Positions 1 through 7,929 of a stretch of DNA of 64,000 nt are shown piece after piece. The notes under the pieces were generated by a model. That model was not told the origin of the DNA and ran no database searches. It was given only the letters and a program-made list of their open reading frames with translations. Source of the DNA: JAFGDI01 sp963667715 (GTDB lineage: Bacteria; Planctomycetota; Phycisphaerae; Sedimentisphaerales; SM23-30); assembly GCA_963667715.1 (NCBI GenBank), contig OY763926.1, positions 1,612,001 through 1,676,000 of the forward strand, given 5' to 3'. The translations under genes were made by a program, and so were the position numbers. The stretch's first letter is position 1; each line of letters starts with the position of its first letter.

Positions 1-2
1 AA

Positions 3-1246
3 TAAGGTGTACTTTTGGAATAAGCCGAAGAAGGTATAAGTATTTCAGGAGACACGTTTTATGAAAGGCAAGCGTAGGAATCACAGCACTCAGTTCAAAG
101 TTAAGGTATCATTGGCTGCGGTCAAGGGCGACAAGACTCTGGCGGAATTGTCCAAGGAATTTCAGGTACATCCCAACCAGATAACCAAGTGGAAAAAGCA
201 ATTAACAGATTCGATGCCGGAGGTATTTTCCCGGCATCGGGATCAGGCAGCCCAGGATCAGCAGGAGCTGGTTGATAATTTGTATAAGCAGATAGGTCAG
301 TTGACGGTAGAGCTCGACTGGCTCAAAAAAAAATCTGGACTTGACACTTGAACAGAAGCGTCAGGCGGTAGAGCCGGAGCATAAGACTTTATCGATCAGC
401 CGTCAGTGCGAGTTGCTGGGATTATGCCGAAGCAGTTTGTATTACCGTCCTCAGGGCGAAAGTGAATATAATCGCAATCTGATGCGTCTGCTGGATGAGC
501 AGTATATGAGAACGCCGTATTACGGAGTTCCTAAAATGACCGAATGGCTGCGTCGAGAAGGCTGTCAGGTGAACGAGAAACGAGTCCGCCGTCTGATGCG
601 GCAGATGGGCTTAGAGGCGATATATCCGCACAATAAGCGTAATTTGAGCAAGCCGGATAAAAAGCATAAGATATATCCGTACCTGCTGAATAATGTGACA
701 ATAGACCATGTAAACCAGGTCTGGTCATCAGATATAACCTACATTCGGATGTATCACGGCTGGCTGTATCTGACGGCGGTAATGGACTGGTACAGCCGTT
801 ATGTGCTGAGCTGGGAATTGTCGATAACCCTGGAGCCGGATTTTTGTATAACGGCTTTGGAAAGAGCTTTGGAACAGGGCAAACCTGAGATATTTAATAC
901 AGATCAGGGCAGCCAGTTTACCTCGACGGGTTTTACAGACGTATTGAAGAAAAACAAGATAAAGATAAGCATGGATGGCAGAGGCAGAGCCTTTGACAAT
1001 ATATTTATTGAGCGATTATGGCGATCGGTGAAGGTCGAGGAAGTATATATGAAGGACTACCAGACGGTAGCGGAAGCGACGTTAGGCTTGAGCAGATATT
1101 TTGAATTTTACAATCGGCAGCGGCTGCATGAGTCACTGGGTTACAGCACCCCACGGGAAGCGTTTTCCGGGGCTGTCGCCCCTCCAGTCGCCCTCCGGGC
1201 TCCTTCCGGGTCAACAGCCCCGGAAGCAATGGAAAAGTCCACCTTA
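3..1246 (+). mobile_element. IS3-family insertion sequence
   Basis: Two overlapping transposase reading frames lie between imperfect terminal inverted repeats: TAAGGTGTACTTTT at 3-16 and its inverse (rc TAAGGTGGACTTTT, 13 of 14 matching) at 1233-1246. The inner part begins with TG and ends with CA, as is usual for IS3 elements. The left end almost coincides with the window edge, so no target duplication can be tested. The second reading frame stops 6 bases beyond the right repeat. Confidence 0.85.
61..351 (+). CDS. IS3-family transposase OrfA (helix-turn-helix subunit)
   Basis: This 96-residue protein is the DNA-binding half of an IS3-type transposase. It has an N-terminal helix-turn-helix of the transposase_8 type (residues about 8-50, with AELSKEFQVHPNQITKWKKQ) and a C-terminal leucine-rich helix ending in ELDWLKKK. 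A ribosome binding site (CAGGAG) sits before the ATG. It overlaps the downstream transposase frame by 11 bases and ends just after a run of nine A residues (325-333), the usual site of programmed frameshifting in this family. Here the downstream frame is +1 (or -2) relative to this one, not the canonical -1, so a plain -1 slip would not make the fusion protein. Identification is secure; how the fusion is made is not. Confidence 0.9.
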   Translation: MKGKRRNHSTQFKVKVSLAAVKGDKTLAELSKEFQVHPNQITKWKKQLTDSMPEVFSRHRDQAAQDQQELVDNLYKQIGQLTVELDWLKKKSGLDT

Positions 1247-1252
1247 AATTAG
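341..1252 (+). CDS. IS3-family transposase OrfB (rve DDE catalytic subunit)
   Basis: This is the catalytic transposase, about 300 residues, with an N-terminal HTH_21-type segment (CELLGLCRSSLYYRP) followed by a retroviral-integrase-fold domain. The catalytic triad is visible: D in WSSDITYI, D in NTDQGSQFTS and E in NIFIERLWRSVK. The C-terminus carries the family signature YNRQRLHESLGYSTPREAF. The only in-frame start near the overlap is TTG at 341; natural expression is more likely by frameshifting from the upstream frame at the A9 run. The last codons run through the right inverted repeat and stop just outside it. The catalytic core is intact, so the element may be active if frameshifting works. 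Confidence 0.9.
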   Translation: MTLEQKRQAVEPEHKTLSISRQCELLGLCRSSLYYRPQGESEYNRNLMRLLDEQYMRTPYYGVPKMTEWLRREGCQVNEKRVRRLMRQMGLEAIYPHNKRNLSKPDKKHKIYPYLLNNVTIDHVNQVWSSDITYIRMYHGWLYLTAVMDWYSRYVLSWELSITLEPDFCITALERALEQGKPEIFNTDQGSQFTSTGFTDVLKKNKIKISMDGRGRAFDNIFIERLWRSVKVEEVYMKDYQTVAEATLGLSRYFEFYNRQRLHESLGYSTPREAFSGAVAPPVALRAPSGSTAPEAMEKSTLN

Positions 1253-1549
1253 CAAGATTTTTGTCTAGACTATGGGGAGGGGTTTAAAATATAAAACTTC
1301 TTTACTAACTGTATTGCTATTTGTGAGAGTGCGAAATGAGAATTGTTGTGTTAAATGATTACTAAAGAATGTGTTATCAATCTTAAAGGGTTTTTTCTTG
1401 TAAGTTCTATACTGTAAAGAAATATATAAAAAATATGTAGGCTATATATTTGTTTTATTGCATTATTTGTCTGTTGTATTTAATTTGATAAAAGAGATGT
1501 ATGGTGTTTGTGTAGAACTACTATAGTTTTTTTCATGGAGTGATGTATT
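1253..1549. other. AT-rich non-coding stretch
   Basis: Very AT-rich spacer between the insertion sequence and the next gene. Apart from the Shine-Dalgarno-like GGAG just before the next ATG, I see no gene, hairpin or repeat in it. Confidence 0.5.
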
Positions 1550-2983
1550 ATGGCTGAATATATTGATGATTTTCATTGGGCAGTCCCAAAAGCTTATATT
1601 AATGCACTGACGCTATGTTTATTTGGTAAGGGGGATATTTTATATAGTAATTCAAGTGGTTACAAGGCATGGGGGGATGCATCGGCTGGTACGGAATGTA
1701 TACAGGTAAAGACTGCACCAGTAACAGATTATATAGTTAACAGCAATGATGTTTTATCAACTCAGCAAGCTGCGACAAGTAACTATAAGGTATTTAAGTC
1801 TAACTGGGATAAAGAGCTCACAATTGAAATTTTTAAGCTCGAGTCTATGGAAAAAGAAACTATTACAACCACGCAAGGACATTTGTTTTCGTTTCTTTGG
1901 AAAGGTGATAGGGATTTTCTATCTAGTGAAACAAACCATACAGTTCCACTTATGCCAGGTAAAATCAAGCTTACAAAATATATAGACTCTATAAAAAAAG
2001 CACTTGGTGAAACTGATAAAAATGATGTAATTTTTGTAATGCCATATTCACTTCTGAATTCTGTATTAGCGAGTAAATTTTTAAATCTAAGAAACAAAAT
2101 TAAAAAAGAATTTAAATTTAACGAAGTTGATATTAGTTTGCAGGAAGCTGGAATAGATGAATATCAAAGTTATTTGCCAACAACAAGATTGAAATGCTTT
2201 GTTGCTAATACTACCAGAATTGAAGGATTTAGGGATATTGTTAAAGAAGCATTGTGGCCAGTTAAAAAATCAAACTTTTTATTAAAAGATATTCTTAAAG
2301 GGGATAATAAAAAGATCGGTACAAAATCTAATATAAGTAATCATGGATTATTTATATCTCCTAAAAAACGTAAATTTGTGGGGCAAGAACTTATTTCATT
2401 TGACCATAGTCCATTTTATCGTTATCGATTAGACTGTGATAAAATAGATGCTATTGACATGAAACTCTGTACATATCTTACAAATATATTTACGGACTGT
2501 CCTAATCATCTTTTTAAAAAATCAGCAAGAACTTCTGATCTTTGTTGTAGCCTTAAACGAAAGTTCTGTTTATCAAACTATAAAAAACACGAATTAATTG
2601 ATCTGGCAGAGAGGAGTAGAGAATTTACAAAATATAAAAGTCGCCATGAAAATCTACAAAAGTATTTCCTTGATAATGACCCTTATTCGATTGCAGTAGA
2701 AATTCCGCTTTGGCTGGAACCGGGAGAGTTTGTAGATTATAACAAGTTCTGGGGAACAAACCAAACAATTACCGGACATATTGACCTGCTTCGATATAAT
2801 GAAAATAAAGTCGAAGTTTGGGATTATAAACCTAATGCAGCAGATGAATGGTGTGCAGCACATCAGGTGTTTATATATACTATTTCTTTGGCTTGCAGAA
2901 CTGGGTTGCCAATAACTATGTTTAAATGTGGGTATTTTGACGAAAAGAATTTATATGAGGTTGATTGGAATGTAGCCGAGTGA
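1550..2983 (+). CDS. PD-(D/E)XK nuclease-like protein, unknown specificity
   Basis: A 477-residue protein I do not recognise as a whole. Its C-terminal fifth looks like a PD-(D/E)XK nuclease core: TGHIDLLRY (Asp) is followed about 13 residues later by VEVWDYKP (Asp-x-Lys after a beta strand), then a helix with AHQVFIYT, as in RecB/Cas4-like nucleases. The N-terminal 350 residues are lysine- and asparagine-rich with no motif I can name; a Cys-rich patch (DLCCSLKRKFC) precedes the nuclease segment. GGAG stands before the ATG. Codon use is strongly AT-rich, unlike the backbone genes to the right, suggesting acquisition. A defence or mobile-element nuclease is plausible from fold and setting but unproven. 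Confidence 0.55.
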   Translation: MAEYIDDFHWAVPKAYINALTLCLFGKGDILYSNSSGYKAWGDASAGTECIQVKTAPVTDYIVNSNDVLSTQQAATSNYKVFKSNWDKELTIEIFKLESMEKETITTTQGHLFSFLWKGDRDFLSSETNHTVPLMPGKIKLTKYIDSIKKALGETDKNDVIFVMPYSLLNSVLASKFLNLRNKIKKEFKFNEVDISLQEAGIDEYQSYLPTTRLKCFVANTTRIEGFRDIVKEALWPVKKSNFLLKDILKGDNKKIGTKSNISNHGLFISPKKRKFVGQELISFDHSPFYRYRLDCDKIDAIDMKLCTYLTNIFTDCPNHLFKKSARTSDLCCSLKRKFCLSNYKKHELIDLAERSREFTKYKSRHENLQKYFLDNDPYSIAVEIPLWLEPGEFVDYNKFWGTNQTITGHIDLLRYNENKVEVWDYKPNAADEWCAAHQVFIYTISLACRTGLPITMFKCGYFDEKNLYEVDWNVAE

Positions 2984-3151
2984 AGTATTAATTTCAGCGA
3001 TTCTTAATATAGGTGCTGGAACGTATAGTTGTTATGTAGAAAAAATGGGAACTATGGGGGCTTGATTATTCACGCAAACTTTATATATTTATAAATTCAA
3101 GGCTCCATATAAGTATTTTGTTATATAGTATTTTAATTAGAGTTTTTTATA

Positions 3152-3772
3152 ATGTCTTACAAATGGCCCCAAAAAGGAGAGAAAGCATTTATAGCTGGAG
3201 ATTATCATAATAATTCTCCAGTACATGCTGATATTAATTATATAAGACATCGACTTTCGCCAGAGCAATTAGCTGAAGGATTTAAGGAAGCTGGAGATAA
3301 AATTGTAAAGGAGTTAGAACGCGGTGAAGATATCTATCATCCAGATATATATTTCTTCCCAATAAGTTATTTGTATAGACACTCAACAGAATTGATACTA
3401 AAAGAGATTGTTAGATATGGTTTGTATTTAAACATAATTGACCCATCCGTCAAAATAGATTTAGTACTTGAGAGTCATAATCTTTATAAAATATGGAATT
3501 ATGCAAAGCAGGTTTTAAAAGTGTTTTATTCTAACTCTCCTCAGGAAGAATTAGGATTTACTGAAAATCTTATTAATCAATTTCATGAACTTGATAAGAA
3601 TGGACAGGCATTTAGATATTCAAGAGATAAAAATGGAAATAGCACAGTAGAAAATATGCCGGCAGTTGTGGACCTTAAAAATCTTAAGAATAAATTTGAA
3701 GGGTTATATAATTTCTTGTCTTCAACTCTTAGTGGGTTACAGGAAGGATTTTCTAATCTGTCAAGATTCTGA
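3152..3772 (+). CDS. Hypothetical helical protein (possible HEPN-like)
   Basis: A 206-residue, mostly helical soluble protein that I cannot assign. The middle (RHSTELILKEIVRYGLYL, then SHNLYKIWNYAK) resembles the helix pairs of HEPN-type RNA-binding or abortive-infection proteins, but no clear R-x4-6-H catalytic motif is seen, so the likeness is weak. It lies in AT-rich DNA 168 bases after the nuclease-like gene and just ahead of a small membrane protein, a nuclease/helical/membrane trio that recalls defence clusters. No strong ribosome binding site is visible before the ATG. Confidence 0.5.
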   Translation: MSYKWPQKGEKAFIAGDYHNNSPVHADINYIRHRLSPEQLAEGFKEAGDKIVKELERGEDIYHPDIYFFPISYLYRHSTELILKEIVRYGLYLNIIDPSVKIDLVLESHNLYKIWNYAKQVLKVFYSNSPQEELGFTENLINQFHELDKNGQAFRYSRDKNGNSTVENMPAVVDLKNLKNKFEGLYNFLSSTLSGLQEGFSNLSRF

Positions 3773-3788
3773 TGATAGGTATAATAAT

Positions 3789-4082
3789 ATGTCTAATCAA
3801 AATAATGAATTTAAATTTATTAACCCAATTTCTTGGCTGTTAAGCCCCAAACGACCTTTAGTCGCCTTTGTTGTGTGTTTGTTGTTAGGGGGGATACTTT
3901 GTAACTCTATATATAAACTAATATTTCATCATTTTTCGGATATAAAATTACCTTTCGATTCAATATTTCAGGTATTTGTTTATTGTTTTTCGAGTGTTTC
4001 AGTACCGTTCATATTATTAAAGATTTATTGGGCACAACTGAACGCAAATAAAGATTTCGATTTACGGGAACAGGGCAAATAA
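3789..4082 (+). CDS. Small two-helix membrane protein
   Basis: A 97-residue protein starting at the ATG at 3,789 (MSNQNNEFKF); the frame is open further upstream, but that part overlaps the preceding gene and looks fortuitous. Two hydrophobic helices are clear: about residues 25-46 (LVAFVVCLLLGGILCNSIY) and 58-80 (FQVFVYCFSSVSVPFILLK). The C-terminal tail is short and charged. No family is recognised. It begins 16 bases after the preceding stop, so the two genes are probably co-transcribed. A membrane partner or effector of the upstream genes is possible. Confidence 0.5.
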   Translation: MSNQNNEFKFINPISWLLSPKRPLVAFVVCLLLGGILCNSIYKLIFHHFSDIKLPFDSIFQVFVYCFSSVSVPFILLKIYWAQLNANKDFDLREQGK

Positions 4083-4171
4083 ATTGAATTGCGGCATAAC
4101 TTTTATTCGTCTCTGCGGCTTGGCGTTAAAGAATTCTTAAATTGATCTTAAGGAATGAAGACTAATATATT

Positions 4172-4191
4172 CACAAGCGGGGACGCTTATG
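4172..4191. repeat. Degenerate copy of the CACAAGCG hairpin repeat
   Basis: CACAAGCG-GGGA-CGCTTATG is a slightly decayed form of the perfect hairpin CACAAGCG-AGGA-CGCTTGTG found at 46,739-46,758 and 62,720-62,739, and decayed again inside the MITE at 11,827-11,956. Only the centre of the larger element is recognisable here. Confidence 0.6.
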
Positions 4192-4221
4192 TTACTTAAT
4201 ATAAGATAACTGGAGTATTAA

Positions 4222-4722
4222 ATGGCTAAGATACAATTGAGAAATATCAGAGTTTCTGACGCTAAAGATATATACAACATTCTGAACAATCCGGAGTTCA
4301 AATATTTTACCGCTGGCCCTGATAGTATTGAAGCACAAAAAGAATTGATTCGCGGCTCTATAAAATCACGTAAACAGGGTTTGCATTATCAATATATCAT
4401 TACCTATCGTGGTAGGTTGGTTGGCTGTTGTAGTATTTGTCGTCTACCCTCACCGGCGAAAAATCACATTTGCTCTATCGGTTATTTCCTGGACGAAAAA
4501 TACTGGGGCAGGGGATTTGCTACAGAAGCGGTTAAAATGCTGGAAAAGATTTGTTTTGAAGAATTGGGGCTTGTCAGAGTTGAGATCATTGTGGTTGTCC
4601 AAAACATTGCCAGCCGTCGCGTTGCTGAAAAGTGCGGCTATAAACGAGAGGCCCGCATAAAAAAATGGCTCAACTGCCGTGGAACCATCTTTGATTGCTA
4701 TATGTACTCAAAAGTAATTTAA
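4222..4722 (+). CDS. GNAT family N-acetyltransferase (RimJ/RimL type)
   Basis: This 166-residue protein is a GCN5-related acetyltransferase of the RimJ/RimL-like subgroup, which transfers acetyl groups from acetyl-CoA to amino groups of proteins or small molecules. It has the family order: an N-terminal strand with RNIRVSDAKDIYNIL, the core strand SIGYFLDEKYWGRGFATEAVKML (Q/RxxGxG/A-like cofactor loop, WGRGFATEA), and the typical end VVVQNIASRRVAEKCGYKREA. Length is normal for the family. The substrate cannot be told. It stands alone between accessory genes and the att region; composition is closer to the backbone genes than that of its left neighbours. Confidence 0.85.
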   Translation: MAKIQLRNIRVSDAKDIYNILNNPEFKYFTAGPDSIEAQKELIRGSIKSRKQGLHYQYIITYRGRLVGCCSICRLPSPAKNHICSIGYFLDEKYWGRGFATEAVKMLEKICFEELGLVRVEIIVVVQNIASRRVAEKCGYKREARIKKWLNCRGTIFDCYMYSKVI

Positions 4723-4776
4723 TGATCAGGTAAAGCTCCGGACTCTTCCCTTCGCGTCCCTGCAACCTTGCGTTTC

Positions 4777-4843
4777 ACCTGCTCACCTGCTCACCTGCTC
4801 ACCTGCTCAACTGTTCAATTGTTCAATTGTTCAATTGTTCAAT
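4777..4843. repeat. Two adjacent octamer tandem repeats
   Basis: About four units of CACCTGCT run directly into about four units of GTTCAATT (4,813-4,843). The units share no sequence but have the same 8-base period. Short tandem repeats of period 7-10 recur in other intergenic spaces of this window. Confidence 0.8.
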
Positions 4844-5310
4844 TCCTAGTCACTGAAAATTTCGCCCGTCCGGCGTAAGGACCTGTCAAAAAAACCTTCG
4901 CACTTTCTTACCCCTTCATGATCTCCCTGACCTTCATGGTAAAAAAAATCTTCCCAATAAATCCGAGAAGATAAACCGCTCCCACCATAATTCACAACTA
5001 ACAAAATCTGTACAAAATCCAGTTATCCCGTCTATAAAAATATCACCCATCATACAACTTTGCACTTTGCACTTCGCACTTTGCACTTATTAAAATTCGC
5101 ACTATTTTCACTAAATCCTGGCCAAAACCACCCAATTCCTTTCAATTCTTATCAATTTTGACCAATTTTCAGACTTACTTTTAAAATGTACATTTGACAA
5201 CACTCAATATACATCCAATGTACATTCCCCATAAAAAACGCCATAAGTCCTTTAATTACGTACCAGAAAAATGCAATGTCTTTAGTAGCACCAGCCAATT
5301 TAAAACAAAA

Positions 5311-5345
5311 AAAAGCCTGTAAGTAATTACCTTACAAGCCTTTTC
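5311..5345. terminator. Possible bidirectional terminator hairpin
   Basis: TGTAAG and CTTACA pair across a 7-base loop, extended outward past one mismatch by GC/GC, with an A run on the left and TTTT on the right. The stem is imperfect, so this is a moderate call. Confidence 0.4.
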
Positions 5346-5357
5346 ATCTATATTCTT

Positions 5358-5396
5358 ATTATTCACTATATACACTCAATGTACATAGTGAATAAT
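5358..5396. promoter_or_regulatory. 12-bp inverted repeat, possible operator
   Basis: ATTATTCACTAT (5,358-5,369) and its exact inverse ATAGTGAATAAT (5,385-5,396) flank 15 bases that contain CAATGTACAT. There is no T tract, so a binding site is more likely than a terminator. No adjacent gene explains it. Confidence 0.4.
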
Positions 5397-5423
5397 GGTG
5401 ATTCAATCACCTCATTCATAAAA

Positions 5424-5451
5424 AAAACTCCTTGTAAAAACAAGGAGTTTT
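5424..5451 (-). terminator. tRNA-Arg terminator, left copy
   Basis: A perfect 12-bp stem (AAAACTCCTTGT / ACAAGGAGTTTT) with a 4-base loop. It matches the hairpin just after the intact tRNA-Arg at 41,443-41,471 (AATAACTCCTTG / CAAGGAGTTATT). It would have terminated the tRNA transcript (leftward) before the 36-kb element was inserted. Confidence 0.75.
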
Positions 5452-5453
5452 AA

Positions 5454-5475
5454 TATACGCCCGACAGGAGTCGAA
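5454..5475 (-). other. attL: 3' end of tRNA-Arg(ACG), left direct repeat
   Basis: The 22 bases at 5,454-5,475 are identical to 41,472-41,493, the 3' end of the intact tRNA-Arg gene on the minus strand (acceptor stem and half of the T arm, with CGCCCGACAGGAGTCGAA). To the right of the repeat the similarity ends at once. This is the classic scar of integration at the 3' end of a tRNA gene, with a tyrosine recombinase gene starting 172 bases inside. Confidence 0.9.
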
Positions 5476-5647
5476 GGTGTATTGCCTTTGCTATATAACA
5501 TTCTGTTAATGCAGTACTTATGTTGCATTGATTTAGTTCTTCCAGAGTTCGTCTCTGGAAAAAACTTGTTGATTGCCTTAAAAACGGCTACAATTCATAG
5601 TAGTTTAATACAAAATTGATTATAGCTTTAATAATGGAGTTTGCAAG

Positions 5648-7309
5648 ATGGTAAAGACAAGTGGTCCCAAAGCAAGCTGGGCGACATACCCAAAGGACTA
5701 TGAAGATGAAACAAAACAGGGAAAAGCAGTTGAAGGCTTGTATGAGTCAAAATATGGCAAGAATCATAAATATGCCGGAAGAGTAAAATACTACTATTAC
5801 AAACTCCCAGATGGGGGGCAAAAATCCCTAGGTAGCAATTTTAAGAGTGCATTGAAGGAATTAGCTATATTTCAGAATAAAAACAAACTCATAATGCCAA
5901 CTGGTAAGCCTGCCAAAATAGCAATCGAGATACCGGAGCCAGAATATGATAGACAAGAGGATGGTACATGGCACTATGATGGGGCAAAGGTCGTAGATGA
6001 AATACTTGCAGGCGTACAAGCAATCAAAAATGGGCTTGTATCAGTTTCAGCGGTAGATGTAACAGACGAATGGTGGGAATATGCAGAGCGAGTAATCAAA
6101 AATGACTTATCTTATGCTGCCAAAATGCTAAGGATGCCGGGATTGGATAGGCTTGACAGTCTGCCCCCTGTTGTTAGATCAATTACACTTAATGAATGCT
6201 GGAATATCTACTATGAAAACTATGGCAATGGGAAAATATATACAGAAGAAGAAAAAGCCAAAAATAGGAATTTAACTAAAAATGTCATGCCTGATTGGGA
6301 AGATTTTTCCACCATCGTCAAAAAGAAAAATGTAAGAGATATAGATTCTGAAAACATTAAAGATTATAAAAATAATATTGTTAAAAATGCTACAGGGTAT
6401 CGCCCAAAATATAAGAGGGAAATGACTGATTCGGAACTGATAAGATTGGAAGAAATCCAAAAAATAAGAGACGCTGAAAAACAAAAAAAGGCAAAAGCCA
6501 AATTTGATAAAGAAGTAATTATCAAGAAAAATGCCCACCAAATAACCAAGTCAAAATATGGGAATATTAAAGCTGTAATTGATAAGGCTATTGCTCATTA
6601 TGATGGAGATAAGACAGATTTAAATAAACTTAGAGAAAAGCTAAATATCTTAGAAGCCATTTCAAAAGATGAAGAATCAAAGCTTAAAATAGAAAAATAC
6701 CATTTGGGTTTAGGCTTTCAATTGCTTAATAATGAAAGCTTAAAAGATTTACTTGATTCTTGTGACACTCTCAAGGATCCACTGACTAAATGTATGATTC
6801 TATTTGGAATTAATTGTGCCATAAGATGGGAAGACCTGTCAAAGATTACATTTAACATGATAGAGAGGTTAGAGGGCTTCTATGTCTCTTATAGAAGCAA
6901 AAACTTTAAATTACAATGTAGCAAGTTATGGAATGAAACTATTGATGCTATAGGAGAATATAAGGCTCACAGAGCAACATTAAAGATAGATGATGATATT
7001 AAAGATAAGGACTTATTGTTTATTACACCTTTTGGCAATAAGTGGAATGATAAGGATTTGCGGAAGAGATTTGACAAGGTTGCTTTTGGGGCAGGTAATA
7101 AGTGGCTGACTCATAATATGTTAAGGCAGACATTCAGCACTGCAAGTGCGATACAGGGTTACAACGAAAATACTGTTCAGTTTAAAATTGTTATGGGCAG
7201 GGAAGCCCCCGGTGCAGACGCTGGTTATATTCATGGGCAAGCAGAAAATACAATTGATGTAATTGATAAGCTTCATTCATATTTTTTCCCTTCTATAGAA
7301 GGGAAATAA
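5648..7309 (+). CDS. Tyrosine recombinase / integrase of the tRNA-Arg element
   Basis: A 553-residue site-specific recombinase that most likely integrates and excises the island at the tRNA-Arg site. The C-terminal catalytic domain shows the family residues: first Arg in GINCAIRWEDLSKI (about residue 393), His-x-x-Arg in THNMLRQTFST (about 488), and the nucleophile Tyr in ADAGYIHG (about 526). The long N-terminal half, rich in Lys and Glu, would hold the arm-binding and core-binding domains; it is longer than in most phage integrases. GGAG precedes the ATG by 8 bases. Position immediately inside attL, pointing into the element, agrees with the role. A strong terminator follows. Confidence 0.9.
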   Translation: MVKTSGPKASWATYPKDYEDETKQGKAVEGLYESKYGKNHKYAGRVKYYYYKLPDGGQKSLGSNFKSALKELAIFQNKNKLIMPTGKPAKIAIEIPEPEYDRQEDGTWHYDGAKVVDEILAGVQAIKNGLVSVSAVDVTDEWWEYAERVIKNDLSYAAKMLRMPGLDRLDSLPPVVRSITLNECWNIYYENYGNGKIYTEEEKAKNRNLTKNVMPDWEDFSTIVKKKNVRDIDSENIKDYKNNIVKNATGYRPKYKREMTDSELIRLEEIQKIRDAEKQKKAKAKFDKEVIIKKNAHQITKSKYGNIKAVIDKAIAHYDGDKTDLNKLREKLNILEAISKDEESKLKIEKYHLGLGFQLLNNESLKDLLDSCDTLKDPLTKCMILFGINCAIRWEDLSKITFNMIERLEGFYVSYRSKNFKLQCSKLWNETIDAIGEYKAHRATLKIDDDIKDKDLLFITPFGNKWNDKDLRKRFDKVAFGAGNKWLTHNMLRQTFSTASAIQGYNENTVQFKIVMGREAPGADAGYIHGQAENTIDVIDKLHSYFFPSIEGK

Positions 7310-7331
7310 TCAATAATTATTCGTTTTTCAC

Positions 7332-7351
7332 AAGCCCCACAAGGGGCTTTT
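7332..7351 (+). terminator. Integrase terminator
   Basis: AAGCCCC-ACA-GGGGCTT-like hairpin (AAGCCCCACAAGGGGCTTTT) followed by TCTTTTCC, 22 bases after the integrase stop codon. Confidence 0.75.
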
Positions 7352-7929
7352 CTTTTCCTAGGACAAATCCTTGCTCTGTCTCTATTTGACCCACAGGGGG
7401 AATATGGCTGATCTTTCGACGTGAGAAGTAAGCTCCAAACCGGAGCGATAAATATCCCTGGCGTGGGGATTACATCCATTATTCTCTTTCTCATTTCTTT
7501 CGTTTTTTGGGGGGATAATAATTATTAAAAAAACTGCAAAGTATTTTAAGTATCAAACCATAGTTAATGTCGATATATATTATAGACACATACTTATTAC
7601 TTGTTAGCTAAAATTTGAGTGTATAGATCCTTACATATTTATGCATCATCGAATGTTGTGGATGGTATTTGTGTGTGGAGACACATATAATAATACGCAG
7701 TAAAACTATGACAAAAAGTATAACTGTCATAGTTTTGATAATTATTGCTCTAATTCCCAAATTTCTGGCATTAAATTGAATTTATGTCGAATATAATGTG
7801 TTCCGTTAATAATCAGACACTGAGTGTGGGTACTGATTATTACTTGGTGTATATGGGGGGATTGCCGAAGTGTTAAAGATGTGTGGGTATATTAATTTAT
7901 TGTCAGATTGAGTCGGGAGGAAGATTGTA
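7352..7929. other. 578-bp gene-free region between integrase and primase-like gene
   Basis: The first half (about 7,356-7,480) is more GC-rich than its surroundings and contains short self-complementary pieces (CTCCAAACCGGAG, CCCACAGGGGG), but no feature I can name. A 12-bp perfect stem, AAAACTATGACA / TGTCATAGTTTT, lies at 7,702-7,736 with an 11-base loop; its T tract is inside the stem, so it could be a terminator or a binding site. The location next to integrase and replication-type genes would suit an origin or recombination-directionality sites, but this is inference only. Confidence 0.4.

Larger units (their letters stand above)
4844..5423. other. Repeat-rich intergenic region left of attL
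   Basis: No gene is visible. On the minus strand, stretches such as GTTTTTTTGACAGG (4,870s) and GACGGGATAACTGG (5,020s) resemble scattered, divergent pieces of the GACGGGATAA repeat found at 55,051, 55,730 and 60,872. Heptamers of the type CTTTGCA/CTTCGCA run at 5,058-5,088, the reverse of the AAGTGCG repeats at 45,023 and 59,320. The decamer-like word CAATGTACAT or near copies occurs three times between 5,180 and 5,390. Confidence 0.5.

Noticed and set aside
4777..5088. A CRISPR array in the repeat-rich stretch
   Set aside because: Units are 7-8 bases with no spacers, and no cas genes are near. No CRISPR array was found anywhere in the window.
5454..5530. A second tRNA-Arg gene at attL
   Set aside because: Only the 3' 20 or so bases match; the anticodon arm and D arm are absent.
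7273..7494. A minus-strand frame of 73 codons
   Set aside because: It overlaps the integrase end and its terminator and shows no gene-like features.
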